Part shown: piece by piece, positions 1 to 5,745 of the stretch
Layout of the letters: each line of letters starts with the position of its first letter
Position numbering within the stretch: the stretch's first letter is position 1
Assembly: GCA_900553305.1 (NCBI GenBank)
Contig: USDI01000129.1
Coordinates: 1 to 6,533 of the forward strand
Length of the DNA stretch: 6,533 nucleotides
Reading direction: 5' to 3'
From: an uncultured Lachnospiraceae bacterium
Lineage (GTDB): Bacteria; Bacillota; Clostridia; Lachnospirales; Lachnospiraceae
Made by a program: the position numbers and the translations under genes
Notes under the pieces: generated by a model
What the model saw: only the letters and a program-made list of their open reading frames with translations
Database searches by the model: none
Told to the model about the DNA's origin: nothing

Positions 1-1177
1 CCTGCTCAAGGAGCTTATACCTGCGGACAGGTTCCATATCCTCCTCGGTAATATGGCGGAAATTACTTGCTCCGGAGTACAGGATCTGTATACTTTTAAT
101 TGTGGTATCGAATACCCCTTCTTCATACATATTAAAAATAATAATTCCAATCGGTACAGAAAGCAGCATGCCCCAGACACCTCCCATACGGTATCCGATG
201 TACAAAAGGAACAACGTTGGCAGCGGATCCAACCCTACCGAATCTCCTACGATCTTTGGCTGAATCATCTGACGGAACAGCTGTCCGACTCCCCAGATAA
301 CGAGCAGACCGATCACCATACCGTATTCTCCGTTCAGAAACTTGATGATTGCCCACGGCACCAGCACGGTTCCTGTTCCAAAGAAAGGCAGCAGATCTAA
401 AATGGCTACTCCGATTGCTATAATGAAGGCATATCTTACACGCAGAATCCAGAATCCGATTCCCAGCAGAATATACATCCATACCTCAATTTTGAGCTGT
501 GCCTTAAAATAGCCGCCTACGGCACGCTTTAAACCACGCTTGATCATGTCGATACGATCCTGCAATGCCCGCGGAAGTATTTTCCCCCAGATGCTGCGAA
601 GATAATCCGGTTCTGCCACAAAGAAATAGGAAGACAGCAGACTCATAATAATCCCGATTACAATCAACGGCAGATTTTTGGCAAAATTACCAACTGCAGT
701 AATCGTCGGTGTTCCGAGTGTGCTTACCCAGTCTCCCCATATAGTCTGGAATTTCACCTGAAAGCCATCCAGATTCTCCTGCCAGTTCTTTGGCAGATAC
801 TGATACATGACCATCAGCTTTTTACCGATGTTTTCCAGGTCTCCCTGTGCATTTGCCCACATCTCGGGAATTTCATTTATAAAGGAAATCAGCTGCTCCA
901 GCAGCCAGGAAATCAAAAAGTATCCTCCACCCACAACAAGCGCAAGTACGGCAATGATCACAACAACCGTCCCCATTTTTCTCCGTATCTTAAGCTTTGT
1001 CTCAAAAAACCTCACGATCGGGTTAGCGATCAGGGAAATGATCCAACCAATAAAAAACGGCATAAAATATACAATAATTCTTGGTAATACCAGAAAGCAG
1101 CAAAGAATCGTCAACGCCATGATTAATAAGTTAACAACAACCTTTACATAAGTGATTCCCGTTCCTCTTTTTTCCAT
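1..1177 (-). CDS. ytvI: AI-2E family transporter / YtvI-like multi-pass membrane protein (3' end outside window)
   Basis: The frame stays open for 392 codons from the ATG at 1177 to the window edge, so the C-terminus is missing. The protein is very hydrophobic. Likely membrane segments lie near residues 13-33, 34-54, 69-92, 167-188, 231-262, 264-281, 284-302 and 319-350. A polar, Trp-rich loop at about 95-165 separates the third and fourth segments, the layout of the AI-2E / UPF0118 family. The motif DLLPFFGTGTVLVPWAI (261-277) and QPKIVGDSVGLDPLPT (306-321) are those I associate with YtvI, annotated as a sporulation integral membrane protein. Other family members are assigned autoinducer-2 export or sodium/proton exchange, so the substrate here cannot be named. 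The start is supported by a purine-rich ribosome binding stretch at 1186-1197. It follows engB in the same direction with about 195 bases between, most of it a structured element. The family call is firm; the YtvI subgroup is less so. Confidence 0.87.
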   Translation of the reverse strand, partial: MEKRGTGITYVKVVVNLLIMALTILCCFLVLPRIIVYFMPFFIGWIISLIANPIVRFFETKLKIRRKMGTVVVIIAVLALVVGGGYFLISWLLEQLISFINEIPEMWANAQGDLENIGKKLMVMYQYLPKNWQENLDGFQVKFQTIWGDWVSTLGTPTITAVGNFAKNLPLIVIGIIMSLLSSYFFVAEPDYLRSIWGKILPRALQDRIDMIKRGLKRAVGGYFKAQLKIEVWMYILLGIGFWILRVRYAFIIAIGVAILDLLPFFGTGTVLVPWAIIKFLNGEYGMVIGLLVIWGVGQLFRQMIQPKIVGDSVGLDPLPTLFLLYIGYRMGGVWGMLLSVPIGIIIFNMYEEGVFDTTIKSIQILYSGASNFRHITEEDMEPVRRYKLLEQ

Positions 1178-1290
1178 AATAACCGCCTCTTCCTCCTGTT
1201 GGCTTCTGCCCCTTTATGATATACGAAGTGCTCCGTTGCCTTGCAACTCTCGCACTTCTGCCCCCATTCGCACTCCGTTGATTTTTTCAA
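1144..1290 (-). CDS. Possible small Cys/His-rich peptide (48 aa, TTG start) overlapping the start of the ytvI-like gene
   Basis: This open frame was found by reading the gap by eye. On the minus strand AAGGAG stands 5 bases before a TTG followed by two AAA codons, a credible initiation site. The peptide has Cys at 7, 13 and 16 and His at 21 and 25, in a C-x5-C-x2-C-x4-H-x3-H spacing that could bind a metal. A basic Arg/Lys-rich tail from about residue 31 follows. The first 30 codons lie in the repeat element; the tail is a read of the ytvI ribosome binding site and 5' end in another frame, and the stop falls 34 bases inside that gene. It could be a leader peptide coupled to ytvI translation. 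Against it, the tail composition is what an AG-rich binding site would give by chance, the first half is constrained by hairpins, and I recognise no family. An earlier GTG at 1296 is an alternative start. Confidence 0.3.
   Translation of the reverse strand: MKKSTECEWGQKCESCKATEHFVYHKGAEANRRKRRLLWKKEERESLM
1186..1197 (-). promoter_or_regulatory. Ribosome binding region of the ytvI-like gene
   Basis: On the minus strand this reads AGGAGGAAGAGG. The upstream AGGAGG is a near-perfect anti-16S match but sits 14 bases from the ATG at 1177, which is long. The downstream GAGG at 1189-1186 has an 8-base spacer and is better placed. Together they fix the start at 1177. The stretch begins just after the right-hand 18-bp repeat ends, so the element stops short of the translation signals of the next gene. 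Confidence 0.6.
1225..1258 (-). other. Hairpin C of the engB-ytvI element
   Basis: On the minus strand GAAGTGC (1258-1252) pairs with GCACTTC (1231-1225), enclosing a GAGA/GGA internal loop. An inner stem of GTTGC (1247-1243) with GCAAC (1239-1235) then closes an AAG loop. That gives 12 pairs in all, interrupted by a purine-only internal loop of the kind that can form sheared G-A pairs. The same bases encode the Cys/His part of the candidate small peptide. No T tract follows, so it is probably not a terminator. Confidence 0.6.
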
Positions 1291-1295
1291 AATCA
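1279..1295 (-). other. Hairpin B of the engB-ytvI element (AT-rich)
   Basis: On the minus strand TGATTTT and AAAATCA form a 7-bp stem around a GAA loop. The TTG start of the candidate small peptide lies at the apex, and its AAGGAG ribosome binding site is directly on the 5' side, so opening or closing this stem could affect initiation there. The stem is weak (two G-C pairs). Confidence 0.4.
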
Positions 1296-1314
1296 CTCCT
1301 TGCTCATGTGGGTC

Positions 1315-1371
1315 GGGGCACTAAGCCAGTATCTTATCCTGCAAGCAGGAACGATCTCTGGCTTCTGCCCC
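1315..1371 (-). other. Hairpin A of the engB-ytvI element (nested three-part stem)
   Basis: Three nested complementary blocks share one axis. GGGGCA (1315-1320) pairs with TGCCCC (1366-1371), AGCCAG (1324-1329) with CTGGCT (1358-1363), and CCTGC (1338-1342) with GCAGG (1345-1349). The spacers are 3 and 2 bases between the outer two stems, then 8 and 8 bases before the inner stem. The symmetry suggests one selected fold with a large internal loop. Just beyond its minus-strand 3' end the sequence is GACCCACATG with no T run, so it does not look like an intrinsic terminator. Confidence 0.6.
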
Positions 1372-1372
1372 T

Positions 1373-1957
1373 TTATATCAGATAGCTGTCCAATAAATCG
1401 TAGATCTCTTCTCTCCCCTGTTTGGTCTGTGCGGAATAAGGAATCACAATTGTTCCCTTCACCACCTGCAGACCCTCTTTGATCATCTTCACATGCTTCT
1501 GAATCTGACTCCGGTTAATCTTATCCAGCTTCGTTGCAATAATGACCGGTTCATAGCCCTGATTACAGATCCATTCATACATCATCTTATCATTTCCGGA
1601 AGGCTCATGCCTGATATCAATGAGCAGAAATACCGCCTTTAACTGTCTGGAGCTGTGCAGATAATTCTCAATCATCTTTCCCCATTTGGCCTTTTCCTGT
1701 TCACTGACCTTTGCATAGCCATATCCCGGAAGATCGACGAAATACATGGCATCATTGATATTATAAAAATTAATGGTCTGTGTTTTGCCCGGCTGTGCAC
1801 TGGTTCTCGCAAGAGACTTGCGATTCATCAGTCCGTTAATGAGGGAGGACTTCCCTACATTACTCTTGCCGGCAAACGCAAATTCAATATATGGATTGTC
1901 CGGAATCTTACTGGTAATTCCGCAGACTGTTTCCAGACTTACATTTTTAATAACCAT
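1373..1957 (-). CDS. engB: Ribosome biogenesis GTP-binding protein EngB (YsxC/YihA)
   Basis: This 194-aa protein is of normal length for the essential TrmE-Era-EngA-EngB GTPase that helps the large ribosomal subunit mature in the cytoplasm. All G motifs are present: the P-loop GKSNVGKS (30-37), a G2 Thr within PGKTQT (56-61), DLPG (75-78) in the typical DLPGYGYAKV block, TKLD (142-145) for guanine recognition, and G5 SAQTKQG (175-181). The ATG at 1957 has GAGG at 1968-1965 with a 7-base spacer. It lies 80 bases after lon, the usual place for this gene in Firmicutes. A possible own promoter overlaps the lon stop. The stop codon lies within the 18-bp repeat that bounds the downstream element, so the last codons could have been altered if that element arrived later; the SYLI ending shows no clear defect. 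Confidence 0.97.
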   Translation of the reverse strand: MVIKNVSLETVCGITSKIPDNPYIEFAFAGKSNVGKSSLINGLMNRKSLARTSAQPGKTQTINFYNINDAMYFVDLPGYGYAKVSEQEKAKWGKMIENYLHSSRQLKAVFLLIDIRHEPSGNDKMMYEWICNQGYEPVIIATKLDKINRSQIQKHVKMIKEGLQVVKGTIVIPYSAQTKQGREEIYDLLDSYLI

Positions 1958-1984
1958 GCTGAAACCTCACGTTCTGAACAAGCA

Positions 1985-1999
1985 TCCGGATTGTCCGGA
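1985..1999 (-). other. Small inverted repeat in the engB leader
   Basis: TCCGGA, TTG, TCCGGA on the plus strand forms a 6-bp GC-rich stem with a 3-base loop, 28 bases upstream of the engB start and within the predicted leader. It has no T tract in either direction. It could be a modest stability or regulatory hairpin, or chance. Confidence 0.35.
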
Positions 2000-2022
2000 A
2001 TACTCTCGTTATCATTACTAAC

Positions 2023-2051
2023 ATTGTATATATTTTATTACTCCGTCACAA
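2023..2051 (-). promoter_or_regulatory. Putative sigma-A-type promoter for engB
   Basis: On the minus strand TTGTGA (2051-2046) and TACAAT (2028-2023) are separated by exactly 17 bases. The -10 box matches the consensus at five of six positions and the -35 box at four of six, with an AT-rich spacer. The -35 box lies in the last codons of lon and the spacer covers its stop codon. Initiation near 2016 would give a leader of about 60 bases before the engB ATG. This would let engB, an essential gene, be transcribed apart from the protease genes. It is a pattern match only. Confidence 0.4.
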
Positions 2052-4371
2052 GTGCTTTTTTTATTACATCCTTCATGGTCTTAACATAAGTAATGGTAAT
2101 TCCGTTGCGGATCTCTTCCGGAATTTCTTCCACATCCTTCTTATTTTCAGAAGGAACAAGCACTTCCTTAATACCCGCCATCCTGGCTGCCAGAATCTTC
2201 TCCTTTAAACCGCCAATCGGCAGTACATTTCCACGAAGGGTAATCTCTCCGGTCATGGCAAGGTCACAGCGCACAGGCTTCCCGGTCACTGCAGAAAAGA
2301 TTGCCGTTGCCATCGTGATTCCGGCCGATGGTCCGTCCTTCGGAACAGCTCCCTCCGGAATATGAATATGGAAATCATTTTCTTTAAACATGGACGGTTC
2401 AATCTTATGTTCCTTACCGATAGATCGGACATAGCTCATACCGATAATGGCGGATTCCTTCATCACATCTCCCATCTGTCCGGTCAGATCAATATCTCCC
2501 TTGCCGGGCATGACATTTACCTCGATCTGTAAGGTATCACCACCAACACTCGTCCAGGCAAGTCCGCGTACAATGCCGACCTCCGGCTTCTTATTGGCCA
2601 GATCCGTCGTGTATTTCCGCTTTCCAAGATACTTCTCAATATTAGAAGCGGTCACCTTAACCTTCGTTTCCTCTCTGCCCTCTTCACGGCATTCCAGAAT
2701 TTCCTTCGCTGCCTTGCGGCAGATATCCCCGATCTTACGCTCCAGCTCACGGACACCGGCTTCTCTTGTATAGGAAGAAATGATTGTTTTCAAGGCACTG
2801 TCCGAAACAGACAGCCACCTTCCGGTGATACCGTTCCTTTCCATCTGCTTGTGCAGAAGATGTTCCTTCGCAATATGGAACTTCTCGTTCTCCGTATAGC
2901 TGTTTACCTCGATCAGCTCCATACGGTCAAGCAGGGGACGGGGGATATTCTGTGTGGAATTTGCGGTTGCAATAAACAGAACCTCCGACAGGTCAAGCGG
3001 AATTTCCACATAATGATCGCGAAACCGCACGTTCTGTTCTCCATCAAGTACTTCAAGCAATGCGGAAAAGGTATCTCCCTTATAATCATTGCTGACCTTA
3101 TCAATTTCATCCAGAAGCATGAGCGGATTCTTCACTCCTGCCTGCCGCAGGCCTGTCGCAATTCTTCCGGGCATTGCACCGACATAGGTTTTCCTATGGC
3201 CACGAATCTCTGCTTCATCCCGGACACCTCCGAGACAGATCCGTATGTATCTCTTATTCAACGCTCTGGCAACACTTCGCGCAATCGAGGTTTTACCGGT
3301 TCCCGGAGGCCCCACCAGACAAAGGATGGGACTTTCTCCCTTCTTCGTGAGACACCGTACCGCCAGGAATTCCAGAATACGCTCCTTGACCTGTGTCAGT
3401 CCATAGTGCTCCTTTTCCAGAATCTCTCCTGCCTCTTTGATACTTTCGTTATCAATCGAGGCCTTATCCCACGGAAGCTCTAACAGAGTCTCAATATAGC
3501 CCCGCTCCACAGCACTTTCCGAGCTGTTCCCGGACAGACTCTTAAACCGGGAGATTTCCTTCCGGATCTTCTCCTTTACTTCGGTCCCTGCCTGCAGCTC
3601 CTTTAGCTTCTCTTCAAACTGCTCACTGTCCGAAAAGGAATTCTCTTCTCCCAATTCCTCCCGGATGTAGTGAAGCTGTTCCCGTAACAGGTATTCCTTC
3701 TGGTTCTTCTCTACCTTACCCTTTAATTTCTGTGCCAGACGATTCCGGATTCCGGCAATCTGGATCTCATTAACTAAGATAGTACAGACCGCCTCAAAAC
3801 GCTCCTTTAAATCGAAGGCCTCTAATACCTGCTGCTTTTTTTCAAATTCTACCGGAAGATTCATGGTAATCTGATCCAGCAGGCTCCCAAGATCCTCCAT
3901 GGACTGATACCGTTGTACGGCATTCTTATCAAGCTTGGGATGAAGCGCCGCAAACTCGGCAATGGTTTCCTTAAGCTGCCGGAGCATGGCTTCCTCCTCT
4001 ACAGACGACAACTCTTCAACCGGAAGCTCCTCCTGCGGAACAATGCTTCCTTCCAGAAAGGCTTCATTCTCTTCTCGAATTGCAATCAGCATCGCCCGCT
4101 TCACACCTCCTACGAGAATCCGCAGCATCTGATTCGGAAGCTTTGTGACCTGCCGTACCGAAGCGACTGTTCCAGCCTGATAAAGATCCCCGATTCCCGG
4201 ATCCTGACATTCCGGATCCTTCTGTGCAACAAGAAATACCAGTCCGTCTCCCATCATGGCGTATTCCACGGCATGAATTGACTTTTCTCTCTTTAAATCA
4301 AAATGTATAATTGCATCCGGTAACACTGCAAGTCCCCGTAGGGGAATTACCGGGATATGTTCTTTATTCAT
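2038..4371 (-). CDS. lon: ATP-dependent protease Lon (LonA, S16 family)
   Basis: From the ATG at 4371 the protein has 777 residues, usual for bacterial LonA. This cytoplasmic hexamer unfolds and degrades misfolded and selected regulatory proteins. In order it shows an N-terminal substrate-binding domain beginning HIPVIPLRGLAVLP, a long charged coiled-coil region (about 200-285), and an AAA+ module. That module has Walker A GPPGTGKT (354-361), Walker B LLDEID (419-424), sensor 1 ATAN (468-471) and a sensor 2 region AGVRELERK (538-546). The C-terminal protease domain has catalytic Ser682 in PKDGPSAG and Lys725 in GGLKEK, spaced as in the E. coli Ser679/Lys722 dyad. A frame-compatible ATG at 4401 would add ten residues but has no ribosome binding site, whereas GGAG lies 6 bases before 4371. 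It follows clpX after 74 bases that hold a strong hairpin, so its expression may be partly separate from clpPX. Confidence 0.97.
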   Translation of the reverse strand: MNKEHIPVIPLRGLAVLPDAIIHFDLKREKSIHAVEYAMMGDGLVFLVAQKDPECQDPGIGDLYQAGTVASVRQVTKLPNQMLRILVGGVKRAMLIAIREENEAFLEGSIVPQEELPVEELSSVEEEAMLRQLKETIAEFAALHPKLDKNAVQRYQSMEDLGSLLDQITMNLPVEFEKKQQVLEAFDLKERFEAVCTILVNEIQIAGIRNRLAQKLKGKVEKNQKEYLLREQLHYIREELGEENSFSDSEQFEEKLKELQAGTEVKEKIRKEISRFKSLSGNSSESAVERGYIETLLELPWDKASIDNESIKEAGEILEKEHYGLTQVKERILEFLAVRCLTKKGESPILCLVGPPGTGKTSIARSVARALNKRYIRICLGGVRDEAEIRGHRKTYVGAMPGRIATGLRQAGVKNPLMLLDEIDKVSNDYKGDTFSALLEVLDGEQNVRFRDHYVEIPLDLSEVLFIATANSTQNIPRPLLDRMELIEVNSYTENEKFHIAKEHLLHKQMERNGITGRWLSVSDSALKTIISSYTREAGVRELERKIGDICRKAAKEILECREEGREETKVKVTASNIEKYLGKRKYTTDLANKKPEVGIVRGLAWTSVGGDTLQIEVNVMPGKGDIDLTGQMGDVMKESAIIGMSYVRSIGKEHKIEPSMFKENDFHIHIPEGAVPKDGPSAGITMATAIFSAVTGKPVRCDLAMTGEITLRGNVLPIGGLKEKILAARMAGIKEVLVPSENKKDVEEIPEEIRNGITITYVKTMKDVIKKALVTE

Positions 4372-4377
4372 ATACAA

Positions 4378-4383
4378 CTCCGT
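4378..4383 (-). promoter_or_regulatory. Ribosome binding site that fixes the lon start
   Basis: On the minus strand ACGGAG ends 6 bases before the ATG at 4371. No comparable site precedes the in-frame ATG at 4401, which lies within AT-rich sequence. The residues after 4371 (Met-Asn-Lys-Glu-His then PVIPLRGL) match the usual beginning of Lon, so the shorter start is preferred. Confidence 0.7.
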
Positions 4384-4412
4384 TAAAAAATATAATGACA
4401 AATGATATAAAT

Positions 4413-4442
4413 ATGACGAACACGCAAAAGCGTGTCCGTCAT
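4413..4442 (-). terminator. Strong hairpin between clpX and lon: possible weak terminator, attenuator or processing site
   Basis: A 13-bp stem (4413-4425 with 4430-4442), complete apart from one G-T (G-U) pair, closes a 4-base loop (TTTT on the minus strand) and starts 3 bases after the clpX stop codon. On the minus strand the next bases are ATTTATATCATTTG, AT-rich but without an uninterrupted T run. An intrinsic terminator here would therefore be leaky and allow read-through to lon. It could also protect the clpPX message from 3' decay. On the opposite strand the tail is GCTTTAG, giving no support for termination of antisense transcripts. Confidence 0.5.
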
Positions 4443-4445
4443 GCT

Positions 4446-5714
4446 TTAGTTTGCTTTAGGCATCAATTCTCTGCGGTAAATCAGCGGTTCACTCTCACCT
4501 TCTACCGCGCCTTTGGTGATCACGCATTTTTCAATTGTACGATCCGATGGAATTTCAAACATGACATTCATCATGACCTTTTCCATAATGGACCGTAATC
4601 CTCTTGCTCCGGTCTTTCTCTCAAAAGCCTGTTCTGCAATGGCATCCACTGCATCTTCTTCAAACACAAGATTTACATGGTCAAATCCAAATAATTTCTG
4701 ATACTGTTTAATTAACGCATTCTTCGGTTCGGTAAGAATACGGATTAACGCTTTCTTATCAAGACCTTTCAGTGACACATTGATCGGCACACGTCCGACA
4801 AATTCCGGAATCAGTCCAAATTTCACAAGATCCTGTGGTGTTACCTCTGCAAGAAGCTCACTGACTTCCTTACTGTTCCTGCTTACAATCTCTGCATCAA
4901 ATCCAATGGAATTGCGATTCAGACGGTCTTCTACAATCTTCTCAAGACCATCAAATGCTCCTCCACAGATAAACAGGATATTGGAGGTATCAATCTGCAA
5001 AAGCTCCTGATGAGGATGCTTCCGTCCACCCTGTGGCGGAACGCTTGCTACCGTACCCTCAACAATCTTAAGCAGTGCCTGCTGCACTCCTTCTCCGGAA
5101 ACATCACGGGTAATAGAAACATTCTCACTCTTCTTCGTGATCTTATCAATCTCATCAATATAAATGATTCCATACTGTGCACGGTCGATATCATAATCCG
5201 CTGCCTGAATCAGCTTAAGCAGAATGTTCTCTACATCCTCTCCCACATAACCGGCTTCGGTTAAGGTTGTAGCATCCGCAATTGCAAACGGAACATTAAT
5301 AACCTTCGCCAGGGTCTGTGCCAGATAGGTTTTACCGGAACCGGTAGGCCCGATCATGATAATGTTACTTTTCTGAAGTTCAACACCATCCTCGTCCTTC
5401 GGTGCTGTCACACGCTTATAGTGATTATAAACAGCAACGGAAAGAACCTTCTTCGCTTCCTCCTGCCCGATGACATAATCATCAAGAAAGTCCTTGATTT
5501 CTGCAGGCTTTAACAGATTGATTTCCATTTCCGGCTCTTCTTCTGCAAATGCCTCTGCATCATCCTCAAACTCTTCCTCAACAATATCCGCGCAGATCTC
5601 CACGCAATGGTCACAAATATATACTCCCGAAGGACCGGCGATCATCTTACGCACCTGATCCTGGGTTTTATTACAAAAAGAACATCTGATTTCGTCAGAA
5701 TTCCTTCCTGCCAT
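4446..5714 (-). CDS. clpX: ATP-dependent Clp protease ATP-binding subunit ClpX
   Basis: This 422-aa protein has the normal length of the AAA+ unfoldase that feeds ClpP. The N-terminal zinc-binding domain has Cys11, Cys14, Cys34 and Cys37 (two CxxC pairs). An acidic linker (about 46-64) follows. The AAA+ core has Walker A GPTGSGKT (122-129), pore loop GYVG (155-158), Walker B with Asp187-Glu188 in IIYIDEIDK, the RKH loop (231-233), the ClpP-docking IGF tripeptide (270-272), arginine finger Arg308 in PEFVGRVP, and sensor 2 Arg371 in GARGLRS. All parts needed to unfold substrates and bind ClpP are present. The ATG at 5714 has AGAGGT upstream, with GAGG 9 bases from the start. Only 31 bases separate it from clpP, consistent with co-transcription and matched production of the two subunits. 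A strong hairpin follows its stop codon. Confidence 0.98.
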   Translation of the reverse strand: MAGRNSDEIRCSFCNKTQDQVRKMIAGPSGVYICDHCVEICADIVEEEFEDDAEAFAEEEPEMEINLLKPAEIKDFLDDYVIGQEEAKKVLSVAVYNHYKRVTAPKDEDGVELQKSNIIMIGPTGSGKTYLAQTLAKVINVPFAIADATTLTEAGYVGEDVENILLKLIQAADYDIDRAQYGIIYIDEIDKITKKSENVSITRDVSGEGVQQALLKIVEGTVASVPPQGGRKHPHQELLQIDTSNILFICGGAFDGLEKIVEDRLNRNSIGFDAEIVSRNSKEVSELLAEVTPQDLVKFGLIPEFVGRVPINVSLKGLDKKALIRILTEPKNALIKQYQKLFGFDHVNLVFEEDAVDAIAEQAFERKTGARGLRSIMEKVMMNVMFEIPSDRTIEKCVITKGAVEGESEPLIYRRELMPKAN

Positions 5715-5745
5715 ATGACTTTACCTCTACTTTAAACTATTGTGA

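Larger units (their letters stand above)
1200..1376 (-). repeat. Structured intergenic element bounded by 18-bp direct repeats
   Basis: TGGCTTCTGCCCCTTTAT occurs perfectly at 1200-1217 and 1359-1376, in the same orientation. A partial third copy of its core, CTTCTGCCCC, lies at 1255-1264 (the other core copies are 1203-1212 and 1362-1371). Between the repeats are three hairpins (1315-1371, 1279-1295, 1225-1258). The right-hand copy contains the engB stop codon (1373-1375), and the left-hand copy ends 2 bases before the AGGAGG of the next gene, so the element fills the gap almost exactly. There is no transposase and no terminal inverted repeat, so it is not an insertion sequence in itself. Candidates are a dispersed palindromic repeat, a non-autonomous mobile element, or a structured operon leader. 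The repeats and hairpins are seen directly; dispersal elsewhere in the genome is inferred. Confidence 0.65.

Noticed and set aside
132..482. 116-aa minus-strand open frame inside the ytvI-like gene
   Set aside because: It is an out-of-frame shadow. The overlapping frame from 1177 to base 1 gives a continuous membrane protein with family motifs; this frame gives an Arg/Ser/Cys-rich sequence with no recognisable fold.
1315..1371. Hairpin A as an intrinsic terminator for engB
   Set aside because: The stem is interrupted by a large 8/8 internal loop and its 3' side is followed by GACCCACATG, not a T run.
1152..1482. Two plus-strand frames (1152-1385 and 1300-1482) across the engB-ytvI gap
   Set aside because: They read the reverse complement of the structured element and the engB 3' end. 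Their repeated Leu-Pro-Leu-Tyr-type segments come from the direct repeats, and no good start signal precedes them.
2851..3483. 210-aa plus-strand open frame antisense to lon
   Set aside because: It lies wholly opposite the AAA+ domain of Lon, which explains the sequence fully. The antisense product is Cys- and His-rich, with no recognised motif, and I see no strong ribosome binding site.
4372..4401. Upstream in-frame ATG for lon at 4401
   Set aside because: No Shine-Dalgarno sequence precedes it, while the ATG at 4371 has one at good spacing and begins at the point where Lon family similarity begins.
4372..4412. Promoter for lon in the AT-rich stretch after the clpX hairpin
   Set aside because: The best pair I could find (TTCGTC, 17 bases, CATTAT) matches consensus poorly, and AT-rich sequence offers many such matches. 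It is not strong enough to list.
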